This document shows, piece by piece, positions 1 to 11,900 of a DNA stretch of 64,000 bases. This DNA comes from Dryomyza anilis (taxonomy: Eukaryota > Arthropoda > Insecta > Diptera > Dryomyzidae), in contig OX638130.1 of NCBI GenBank assembly GCA_951804985.1, forward strand, positions 126,369,593-126,433,592, given 5' to 3'. The notes beneath the pieces were generated by a model. The model was not told the DNA's origin. It saw only the letters and a list, made by a program, of their open reading frames with translations, and did not search any database. Within the stretch, counting starts at the first letter, position 1. The number at the start of each line of letters is the position of its first letter. The translations under genes were made by a program, and so were the position numbers.

Positions 1-1070
1 ATCGAAATGAAAAGTTATGAACATTGCAAAATAATCAATTGCATTTTTTATACCAATCAAGAGTATTATTATATTCGATATTAAGTAATCAAAAAGTATC
101 GATTTTATAAATATCGATATAGAAATTGATTCGATAACAGAATTAAGAATTTAAGATAATTATATCAAACTTTAAAATAAAAATTATTCAGAACCATGTT
201 AAAGATAAAAACACCTGTAACAAATACGATGGCCACAATGTATCGATAACATGATGTAACGATAATCAAATTTATCGACAATAAATTGATCAATAGCATA
301 ATTATTGAAAATCTACAATTAGCGTGAATATCTCCAGCAAATATAACGGTGGACAAATTTAAAAAATGTCGATTAAAAAAATGTTGACACATGATACCAA
401 AAATATCGATAAAATGCAACATAGAAAGTCGATAACACTACTATCGGTAACACTATGATTCGAAAACTTTATCGAAAACTAAATTTATCGTTATTAAAAT
501 TGAAGATAACAAAATTATTAAATATGAAATCAACATTTATCGAAATATCACAAATATATCATTGCCAAATAACACAATTATGAACACAACTCATTGATAA
601 AAATATCGTATCGATAACCAAAATATTGATTACTATATTTTGATTAACAAAATAGCATTTATCGAAAAAATATGTATTAATATTACAAATACCTATAAAA
701 GATATCGATAACAAAAACACGGATATAAGGTATCGATACAAAAGTATATATTTCAAAATTTCGACTAAAAAACTATCGATTACACATTGAATGTGTACAC
801 AAGTTATCATACATTATCGATGAGCAAATTTATCGATAATAATTTTATCGAGAACCACAATATCGATTACCGAATTATCAATAACCAAAGTTATCGAATT
901 ATCGATAACCAAAGTTATCGATAACAACATATATTAATAGCCAAATTATCGTTTGCAAAATTATAGGTCTAATATGATGAAGTAGAATTATCCAAAAAAA
1001 AAAATCTTGATAACTCTATGATCTCTAACAAAATTATTGATCGCGAAATTTCGATGAAAAAATGTTTGAT
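1..1070. repeat. TATCGATA-rich degenerate repeat block
   Basis: Dozens of ATCGAT, TATCGATAA or one-base variants recur every 15-40 bases in otherwise A/T-only sequence. No coding frame has a recognisable domain. The left edge is outside the window. The same motif fills 7090-8070. Confidence 0.75.
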
Positions 1071-3400
1071 AACATAATATGCAAATATAACATTTAATGA
1101 AAGTTGATTGCTTTTCAAAGCAAATACATAATCATAAAAAGGCAATTTAAAAAAAAACGAACAAAGATATATTGATTTTGATAAGAAAATGAATAGAAAT
1201 CAATAACTTTAAATGCTTGAAACATAAGTACCGATAAAAATATATATAGATTACAAAACAAAAATATGTTATGAATGGGAAATTCAATAATAAGAACTAT
1301 TTATAACCGAAATTATTGACATATTTCATGATTAATAAAAAAAATACTTTAGAAAATGATTAGAAAAACCTTGTAGAATACAGAGAAAAGTTCCATTAAA
1401 CAAAATTGTAAAATTGTTAAAATTGATCAAATATTTTTTGGAAAAAGGGTTGTAGTATTCGTAGATAGTAGCAGATGTTTAGAGACAATAGTAGTGGTAA
1501 GAAAGAGCGATATAAAGAGAGAGAGAGTGGCTTAAATTAAAGCTGCTTTTAAAGTAGTTAAAGTAATATGTAAAATTTAAATGTGATTTTTTTTTTGTTT
1601 GTTTTTGTTTCATGTTTTATTTTTTAACCAGTACCCTAATCTACAGTTGATGAAGCACTGTTGCAGCGAGGCGAGACGAGACGAGATGATGTGTGGTGAT
1701 GACCATGATGAGATCGTGACAGATGGCAACGTCTTCCTTCGTATAGCAAGCCGTAGTTAACCCGAAGAGAAACAGAGAATCGATCGTGACTCAACACTCA
1801 TCCCTCAGCAGTTGAACCACACTTGACTTCCTCATCCTTCAGTGTGTACGGTACATAAGTGTGAAAGCTTTTTTTTTGTGGTCATGAAATATTTGATTTG
1901 TTTTGTACAGCTTTTCGTTTACTGTTCTGTGTTCTGTCATGTGCTGTTTTTATTTTGAATCCAATATGTTTCGCTCTTATTTGCGTAGCTTTGCAAAAGC
2001 TTCATGGCATATTTAAGCTGGGCGCAATTGTAAGGGCTGAAACACAAGAGAGCTTAATGCTTTTGAGCTTTATGTTGGCACTTTTTTGAAAAGTGTTTCT
2101 ATTATTTATAGCATTTTTTATGGCAAACCTAAATTGCTAAGAGAGGGAAAATAAAGTAAAAAATTGTTGTGATTAGTGTTGTCAAAAAATCCGGGGATTT
2201 TTTTTAATTGAGTTTGAGGATTTTTTTGTCGTTTGATATGTTTAATGCCTGCTGTTTTTTTTTTAATTTTTATAATTTATTGCAATTATTTTATTTTTCC
2301 TTGTAATATTTTTCAATTAAATAGATATTGTCCATGATGGCTGCTGTTGTAAAATTTTCCTAACAAAAATTTGTTTTTTTTTAGTTTCTGGACATCATTG
2401 CTGCAGTATATATCATTTTTATTTCATTTCATAGCATTTCCAATTCGTTGTGTGTTATATTGAGGTTTTTCAAAAGTTTTTGTTTTATTTTTTTTGAAAA
2501 AAAAAATTAATATTTAACTGTTGTTCCTAAAAATATATAAAAATCCTTAGAGGCCAAAACGTAATCATAAAAACTCTGCCGCAACACGCACGCGCACAAG
2601 CACCAGCAACACACATACATAATAGAAAATAAACTGCACCCCCCCAGCGCACACATTAAACCCTTCCCATCCTATCATCACCCGCCCCAAATCAGCAAAA
2701 CACAGAAAAGCGCTTTGATGTTAATATAAGTTTCCTCCTCCCACTGCTAACAGTTCACACCGCCATTAATTAACGCGTCAATCAATAAACTTCGACATGT
2801 ACGTCAAATATTTGACTGCGTTACCCACAAAGAAGACCTATCGTTGTGCCCCTCTAAAACACTTCTTTCGCCCCTAAAAAGCTTCCACATCACGCAGTGT
2901 TGTTTTGACTAGTTTCGGCCTCTTTGGTCTGCTCTCCTCGGGGTGACTTCGCTGCAGCATTCGTTAAAGTTGGTTTTGTTGTTGTGTAAAATTAAAGAAA
3001 ATATTGTCAATACTGACAGAAGACGTAGTAGTTGTAATAATTAAAGTAGTATTAAAGCAGGAATATAGTTAAACGAAAGAAATATCATTTTTTTTCTTTG
3101 GTTTGTTTTGACTTAAATTAAAATTTGTATCAGCTTAGATTTAGAAAAAGAAATGTTCTGGTAAAACTAATGCGATATCTGAATAAACGAAAAAGAGCGA
3201 CCAAAAAATACTAACAAATACTGTTCTGGACTAAAGTTCCTATGAACTAATCGCTAATTGCACGCTTAAATGCAAACAAAAATTGTTTTTAAAAATAAAA
3301 TTATTTATTAAAGGGGCCTACGACATCGTATGACTTAATTTCACTAACCAATACGATTTTCTCCATGGACAGACATTCCATATATTATGAGAAAATTGCA
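1071..3400. other. No gene seen; mixed AT-rich and GC-richer islands
   Basis: Contains a GA-rich stretch (1500-1530) and two GC-richer islands (1640-1840 and 2570-2960) without a convincing open frame. A minus-strand frame at about 2960-2890 (TNAAAKSPRGEQTKEAETSQ) is open for only about 24 codons and has no clear splice partner. These islands may be untranslated exon or regulatory DNA of NFAT. Confidence 0.3.
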
Positions 3401-3589
3401 ATCATAATTTAAAGCCACAACTAACAAAAATTATAGTAATATTAAAAATTAGTTTTACAAAAAACCTTAAACGCATTTTTTCTTTTAATTATCCTGACTA
3501 ATTTCAATATACTAATGAATGCTTGTATTCCAATATGTTTAAAAATAATTGGCTCTAAACTCGAAAAAAATGGCAAATTATTATTTGGA

Positions 3590-4370
3590 AAATTATTTTT
3601 AAATAATGATGCCAATCGATAGGTGCTTTAAAAACAAACAATTAATACACAATTAATACCTTCACATCACTATTTTATCTTGCACCAATAAAGAGTTGTA
3701 GAAAAAAACTTATAAATTGGAAATTTTGAAAATCTTGTCATGCCAAAAGGGCGAATCTTTTCGTTTTTTTGCTATAACTCTTTATTGGTGCAAGATAAAA
3801 TAGTCATTTGAAGGCATTTTTTGTTTGTTTTCAAAGCACCTATCGATTGGAATCATTATTTAAAAATATGTTGCCAAACATTAATTTGCAATTTGTTATT
3901 TGCAGGAAAAATGTTTGGCAAAATATTTTTAAATAATGATGCCAATCGATAGGTGCTTTAAAAACAAATAACTAATGCCTCTACATCACTATTTTATCGT
4001 GCACCAATAAAGAGTTATAGCAAACAAACGAAAAGATTCGCCCTTTTGGCATGACAAATTTTAAATTTTTCCAATTTTTTTACTATAACTCTTTATTGGT
4101 GCAAGATAAAATAGTGGTGTAAAAGTATTAATTGTTTGATTTTAAAGCACCTATTAATTGGCATCATTAAATTGCCAAACATTTTTCTTGCAAATGATAA
4201 AACTTAAAACAAAATATTTTCAAATAATGATGATGACCGATAGGTGCCTTGAAAATAAACAATTAATGCATTAACACCACAATAAAAAGTTATGGCAAAA
4301 AAACGAAAAGATTCGCCCTTTTGGCATGACAACATTTTCAATTTTTCGAATACGCCCTTTTGGTATTGTC
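3590..4370. repeat. Tandem palindromic repeat, units of about 280-340 bases
   Basis: The block GATGCCAATCGATAGGTGC occurs near 3609 and 3949 and, altered, near 4229; its reverse complement lies between. Each unit also has the pair CACTATTTTATCTTGCACCA and its complement, and CGCCCTTTTGGCATGAC in both orientations. So each unit is itself an inverted repeat. Confidence 0.8.
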
Positions 4371-4529
4371 TTTTGTGGTTAGAAATATTCAACAAAACCA
4401 CACACGATTTTGTCTCAGTATACTTGAGAAAAAACTACACTCAAAAATGTAAAAAAACGCAAATATTAAAAATTACACATTATGTTATCAACACATGAAC
4501 ATATTTTTAAAATTAGAACAGATTGAAAT

Positions 4530-4920
4530 AGTAATTTTGAAAGTTAGTTTGAATTATGTTCAGTATAACCATTAGTAATTTTTTTATTTATCATTAGTTC
4601 CGAAATGCTATAAAAAATCATGCAAAAATAGTCTAAAAAATTTTAAAATTTTCGAGTTCAGACTCTAATATCTTAAAAACATATAGAAATATTCGCATTA
4701 ATTAGTATACTAAAATTAGTCTTGACAATTAAAAGAATAATTGCATATACAGTTCGTGGGAAAACTTGTTGTGACTGTATTTGTTTCCTCTAAAAAGTGA
4801 CTTAAAATTTCGATAACAATTTTCTCAAAAACGTTGGGTAATAGAACAAAAAAAAACATAGTATGTAGTTAAAATCAGAAACTACGAATTATACAAAACT
4901 GATGTATGGGATGTGCATGA
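4530..4920 (+). repeat. Dispersed repeat, family R1, copy 1
   Basis: Shares AGTTAGTTTGRAYTATGYT, ATATCTTAAAAACATAT, ACTAAAATTAGTCTTGACAA and GATGTATGGGATGTGCAT with copies at 17490-17850 (+), 26935-27270 (+) and, for its end, 33115-33240. An inverted half copy lies at 3420-3560, so this one may be an arm of an element surrounding the palindromic satellite. Confidence 0.65.
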
Positions 4921-4929
4921 AAAAATTTT

Positions 4930-5734
4930 GTTTGCGTTTTGTTAAGTAATGTTATTGAAACCGAAAATATATGCTTTCGAACATATTGCTTTAGATTCAT
5001 GTTGTGCACATTATCAGCATCGGCATAAACGCGTTTTAAAATACAAACGATAACGTAAAATATAAATAGTGTAATTTCGCAGATTTTATGATACCGCCCG
5101 CCTACTTATCATGCGTAAAATTCGTGTTTACTTCAAGCACTACTAGATTAGCACAATTCTGTCTGGCCTGTACTTTTATTAAATTATGGGGAATAAACAG
5201 CCTGCTAAAATCAATAAACAAATTTTACAAAAAATAAATTCAAAAAAATATAGTCATGTAGTACGTCACTCACAATAGTCTGAACTATTTAAAATGCTAA
5301 ATATAAAATTGAAAATAATTTTTAATCGCAACAATCATATAATAAAACTATTAGTTATTCAAACTCTATTATTCCAGCAGTTCTTTTTTTTTGTTAAATT
5401 GTTTTATACTTTTTGTGTTTTGAATTTTTGTCTAATATCGCATTTCATTTTACAAGGTATTATTATTATTTATATTTATATTTGTTAAACGTTTGCGCAG
5501 CATTTCAATGTTTATTTTAAATATTGTTTTTTTTTTGTGTAGTGACTGTCGTCATTCTCGTTACTAACTGCCTGACTAACTGACTAAATACATTGACAGG
5601 CCTGTGTCTGACTATACGTAGCTCGAGCCGTTCGAGACAAAGCCGTCGACAAACGATTTAAATACGATTCAGAGCAGAGCGCAAAATAGTAGAAGTTGTA
5701 GATAGTTTTTTTTTTTAAATAAACAAATAAATAC
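4930..5734. other. No gene seen; intron after NFAT exon 9
   Basis: Mostly AT-rich. A GC-richer island at 5540-5700 abuts the exon 9 donor and may be regulatory or part of an unrecognised transcript. No open frame of interest. Confidence 0.3.
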
Positions 5735-5933
5735 CTTGTGCCGCTGATAAGCTACCATGTAATGAGTTACTTAACGTGGTGGCAGCCGCCAGTGTCGTGT
5801 AGCTGCCCTTTGGGGTGTAAACAAACGAGTGTGATTCGCTCTTCTTGCCGCTGGAGATGATGGCCACCTGCACGGTAACAGGCTTCAGAATGTTTTGATG
5901 GATGTACGGCGGTACGGTGCAGATGAGGTGAGT
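5735..5933 (-). CDS. NFAT: NFAT coding exon 9 (IPT/TIG domain, end); last exon seen
   Basis: Acceptor aatttccag|ACTCAC and donor GCACAAG|gtattt. It codes for residues 593-658: [20 protein letters not shown], then [17 protein letters not shown], which close the IPT/TIG domain, followed by an Ala/Ser/Thr stretch. It ends in phase 1. Reading on into the intron meets a stop (TAA) after seven codons, so retention would give a protein ending shortly after the TIG domain. I could not find the next exon between 1 and 5734. Confidence 0.93.
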
Positions 5934-8900
5934 CTGGAAATTATTTAAAATAAGTTATTTGTGAAGATTTATCGATCAAAACTAAAACAAAACCTAGTAA
6001 TCGAAATTTGTTTTCAACATTTTTTTAAGTCGCGATAATTTTAAAATTATATTAAATTTTTTTAAAATAATTTTAAAGTATTTTAAAATTATTTGAAAGT
6101 ATTTTAAAATAATTTAAGGTTTACAATAATTTTTAAGTTAATAATAATTTTAAAGTTTTTTTAATAATTATAAAATTTACTATAATACATATGTTTACTA
6201 TACTTTTTAGATTACTACTTTCAAAATTTACAATTTTTATAGTTAACTATTATTTTATGGTATATATTAACTTTTAAAGTATACTCTAAGTTTTAAGTTT
6301 GCTATGATTTTAAAAATTGCTATAATTTCAGAATGCACTTATAAGTTGTACGTTTGCTATAATTTTAAAGATTATTATAATTTTAAGAATTACTATAATT
6401 TTAAAGTTTACTATAATTTTTAAGTTTACTGTAATTTTTAAATTTACTATAATTTTCAAGTTTACTAAAAATTTAAAATTTTTACTATAATATGGAGGTT
6501 TAAAATAATTTTAAAGTTCACTATAATTTTAAACATTTCTATAATTTTAAAGTTTAAGTTTATATAATTTTAAAGTTTACTAAAATGTTGAAGGTTACAA
6601 TAATTTTTAAGTTTGCTATAATTTTAAATTTTACTATAATTTTTAAGTTTGATATTATTTTAAAGTTTACTATAATTTTTATGTTTACTATAATTTTAAA
6701 ATTTACCACAATTTTAAAGTTTACAATAATTTAAAAGTTTACTATCAATTTTAAAAATTACTATAATTTTTAAGTTTACTATAATTTTAAAAATTACTAT
6801 AATTTTTAAGTTTACTATAATTTTTAAGTTTACTATAATTTTAAAAATTACTATAATTTTTAAGTTTACTATAATTTTAAAAATTACTATAATTTTTAAG
6901 TTTACTATAATTTTAAAGTTTACTATCAATTTTAAAGATTACAATAATTTTTAAGTTTACTATAATTTTAAAAATGTCAATATTTTTTTAATTACTATAA
7001 TTTTTAAGTAAATTTTAAAGTTTACGATAATTTTAAAATTTACTATAATTTTAAAGATTACAATAATTTTTCAGTTTGCTATAATTTTTGAAAAATTAAT
7101 TTCGATAATTAATTTATAAAATATACATTTTCTAATTTAAATATTGCAAAAGTTTCGATTAATCGAACTTATCGCATTTTGATGTTTTTTTTAAATACAA
7201 CAATGACCAAATAATAATTATCGATTAAAGCTCAAAACCTTTTATATTTCAATAATAAATAAAAAGACAAGTTCAAGAAATTTATCGATTAATTGTAATT
7301 ACAAAATGTCCAAGATTACTCGAATTTATCGATAACTCAGAATATAAAAATCTATTTTAAATATTTAAAATTGCTTAAAATTGTTGATTTAAATAAATTA
7401 ACGATTAATGCACATTTATCGAAAATCGAAAAGAACAATTCTTCGCTAAATATAATTTATCGATAAATTTGAGTAATAAAAAATTATTCTTAATATTTCG
7501 AATTGTGTTAAATTCTTAATTATCGATAAAAATTCCACGCTAAATATAATTTATCGATAAATTTGATTAATAAAAAATGATTCTTAATATTTCGACTTGT
7601 GTTAAATTCTTAATTATCGATAAAAATATCGATTAAAGTTGAAACTTTTTATTTTTTAATGAAAAAATTGAAAAAAATCGATCAAATTCTGTTCTCTGCT
7701 TAGGTGAATTTATCGATATATCAGAATTATAAACATCTATTATTAACATTTTGAATTGTTTTAAATCGACTATTTTCATTTAAGATCAATTTTTAATTTA
7801 TGTTGAAATAATTTTAATTCACTAATAAAACTAAAAAAAATGACATTTCGAATAAAAATTTAACCAATGCTCAATAGAATTCATCGATAAAAAAATCGAT
7901 TACATGCTCATATGAATTTTTCGATATATCAGAAGTATAAAAAACGACTATAAAATTTATAATTTAAATAAAAATTTTCGAAATATCGATTTTAAAACAA
8001 TTCTAAAAATCATTATATATTTCGATTCAATAGAATTTATCGATAAATTAGAACTATTAAAAACGATTTGGACTTTCTGTTCAAATTAACGATTGTAAAT
8101 AGTAAAATGATCGCTTAAAATAAATCAATTCATACCTGCTGCAAATACTCCTTGTCCGGCATCACTGTCTGCTCCCACAGATCGCCAACCATTTGATGAC
8201 GCACCGCAATCTCCGAATTAGGATCATCGAGATCGGCGCTCTCGTATGTCTCCTGAAAGATGACATGTGTGTCTTTTAGAAAGTTTTTGCCAATTATAAA
8301 GAGTTCGAGTCCGCCATCGACGGGGCAAGAGTTGAGGGATTTTTTGCAAATTTCCGGCACACCAGGTGGTTGAGCTGTTTCAAGTGTAAGAACAAAAATT
8401 TAAGTTTTATAATTTGAATGCTAAATTTGTCGAAGCAAACAAACTTACTGCAAATAATAGGATTCGAACAGACTTGCAGCGTCTCCATGGTGCCATCTTC
8501 GTGTGTGAGCTGTGTGCGGAAGACCATGCGACAACGTGTTGACTTCTTTTTGTTCTTCTGCGTCAAGTGATCGGGGAAACGATGCTCAACATCAACATTG
8601 CGTTCCTGCGGGTCAAGAGAACAGACGGGGAGGATCAAATTAGACTTTCTAATTTTCGTATTTTGCAAATCAAATTATTAACCTTCAAGATGCCAACGCA
8701 ATCACAATTGATCAGCATATCTGTTTCGGGCTTAAAATCAATCTCGATCACCATGGTGCCATCGACCTTCTTCTCGTTGCACTGCGTCGAATTCTTGCCA
8801 GCCACCTTGCAGGCCTGGTAGAACATGTGCGGCGCCACGCGACCAATGTCGGTGCCAATGAATACTTGCAGGAGTGCGGGCTTATTGTAGCCCATGAGAC

Positions 8901-11900
8901 GGACGATCGGAAAACCATTGCCGCTGCGATCCTTGACGGCACCACGACTGCCTTCGGTTTGATAACTAAAGCAGACAAAATACATGTAAAATAAACCAAA
9001 ATATTTTAATAAACTTTAAAACTAACCGCGCACGATGTTGCTGCTCCGGCTGCGATACAATCTCAAGTTGTATGCGGCCATTGGAGGAGGTGGCAACGCT
9101 GTTCTGTGCTGCCGCCGGTTGGCGTTTGTGTGCAACGCGTGCGACTGTGCGCGTGCCATTGGCAATAAATCTGCAAATGAGAAAAAATAATAAAATTTAT
9201 TTAATAAAACCTTTCATAACAGATATAGCGTTAAAATGCGAGCAGAGGATTTCGTTAGTTTTTTTTTTGTTACCTTGGGAAGACGCTTGACCCACAACTA
9301 ACGAAATCCACGCAGTTGAATTTTTATTTTCGAAACTCTTGATATAGTACTGAAGCTGAAATTGTTCATTCCCGAAGACCGCAAGTCTTGCAAAAGTTTA
9401 ATTGAGGTAAATAATTCAACTTTTGCAAGTCTCAAAGTTTCGAAGAACAAAAACGGCTCAAAATATGCATACACAAATATTTGAATTAAGTAGAAATATA
9501 AATAAATTTTGAAAAATTGTGATAAATATGATGAGTATGTAATTAATGAGTGCAAGCAAGATATACAAAGAGGCACATTTAGAGTAAAAGCCACACAGGC
9601 CGATTAGAGAGCCCTATAATGAGACATTTAAAAAGTAAAAAGCCAAAAACAAATATTTTGAAATGTTAGTAGAGGTTTGTTTTAAGAGGATTACAACCTG
9701 CTGGGAGTTGTTATTAGAGAAATAACCTAAAGAGATACTATACAGTTGATATACAGTTATTAAACAGTTTTTTTTACACAGGAACCTGGGACAAGGCTTG
9801 GTGTGCGGAGGACTCAGTTCAACGCTACATTACTTTAAATTAATACACAAAAAAAGAAACCTTACTTTGCAGCTGGTGTTGGCGGCTGTACCACTTGAGC
9901 TGGCCTTGGCTCAAAACAAACAACTTCATCGGTGACCGCCGAGGCGTTGGCAATTTTGCGTATAAAGGCATCTTCACTGCAGGCATCATCATTGTCCAGT
10001 TCAACTTGAGTTTGATGAATTTTGCGTTTTAAACGATTTGGAGTTGTTTGCTGCTGCTGCTGTTGTGGCTGATGTGATTGATCCTCCAATTGTGTATAAA
10101 CTGCTGCTGCTACTGATCCCGTGGAGCTAATGCCAGAACCTATAGATGATGATGAAGAGTATGCAGAGGATGTGGGCGAGGCGATGGCACCACCAGCTGC
10201 ATATTGATTGGTACAGTAATCCTGTGAATCGTCTGTGCAGAAATCTTCATCATCTTGTTCATCGTCGTTATCATCGGTGTTGCTGCTGCTGTTATTGTAG
10301 TGTCTTTTGTGTGCAGTTCTTGTTGTGCTATTATTTGTTGGGGTTTATTTTTATTATATTTATTAAATTTCTTTAGAATAGATTAGTTTATTTGACTTTT
10401 TTTTCTTACATACATAAGTGGGTAAAATGTGGTATTACGTAAACAATCGAGCGAAAAATAAAAGCTAGGGATTTCAATTTATAACTTGGTACACTGTTTG
10501 GGAGAGCAATCGAAATATTAAAAAAGATTTGAACTCTGTTTCAAGACACTAAACTAAATGTTATCTTAACGGTTTCGGCACCATACGAAAAAATTCAACA
10601 TTTGAAAATCGTATATAAAATCTGTCCCATATTAAAATTGGACCTTTAATACGTTAAAACTTTATAATAACAAATATTTTAGTTTAGTTTAAAATGAACA
10701 GAGTCAAGTCGGATAAATATGACATCACTGGCAAATGTCAATAAATTATCGATTCTTTCTCTCATTTGGAACATTTTATGCAAACATTTTGTAAATCAAG
10801 ACACTGAAAACAGATTTTAGATTAATAAAATAAATGAAATATACAAAAGATCGAGCAACTTCAGTACATGTGTGGATAGAAGTTTGATTTATACAGAAAA
10901 TACGGGAACAAGAAACAGACAGCGTGGACGGACAGTTCAAAAAGAGTGCTACTCTCATTCTTGTGGATAGTATCTGTCAAAAACATTAAGACTTTAAACG
11001 TAGTTTAAACGGCCAACGTAAGACGTTTAAACTGATTTTAAACGACGATTTAAAGTCAATGTTGATTTCTGAGATTAAACTACGTTTAACCCACAAATCT
11101 AGTTAAACTACCACTGTAAAACCGGCCCTAAGAAGGTTCACAATGAATCATTTAAATTTTAACTATATATAAAGATTGTTATAAAAACAGGAATATACGG
11201 TTTTTTATAGAATTTGTTCATTAGTGCAACCCAAAGTATAATTTTGTCGAACGGTGCTATAGAAGTATTAACATTAAACAAGACTTTAAACAAACGTTTT
11301 CTTATTCGTATTATATATTATTGACCTCTTTATATTTTCAATTGTCTAAAGCGAATGCGATATGATATAGTTTTCGATAAAATTTGATAATATAGAGTGA
11401 TAACGATAAGATTTGGTTAACCTTAAAAGTCGCATACAAATATATTGGTTCATATATTTCTTTGGCAATATGAAATAAATGCATAAGTCTATATTTGAAC
11501 TTTTCAGGAGAGCTTTACAACTGATTCTGAAAATTATTTTTAAACATATTTTAAAAATTATATTTGCAAATTTATGAAAAACTTATAAATAAAATATACG
11601 TCTGCTAAATGTTTTTGTTAGAATTTTTTTAGAAAGTTTTTTTAAAATAAAAATGAATATTTAATAATTAGAATATATGCTTTTAGATTTTTTGCAACTA
11701 TAAGAAGGATCAGTATCAAAATTTAACACAAAATGAATTCGTATATCAGAATTACGATGGTATTAATAACTCCATTTGAACATAACTCGAGTTATGCTGT
11801 TAATTCATATTGCCACAGACTTTATTCTTTAATATTTTATTTTTAAATTTTGAACATTTGTAGTTATGATTTCCAGTAATGGAAATAACGTTGAAATGCT

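Noticed and set aside
2890..2970. Possible small NFAT C-terminal exon on the minus strand
   Set aside because: Only about 24 open codons, no matching acceptor phase that I could defend, and no recognisable homology.
6714..6929. Open frame with Ile-Val-Asn-Leu-Lys repeats
   Set aside because: The 18-bp minisatellite period is a multiple of three, so an open frame is automatic.
9298..9594. Minus-strand frame of 98 codons between NFAT exons 4 and 5
   Set aside because: Lies in the intron, not in phase with the flanking exons, and has no NFAT similarity.
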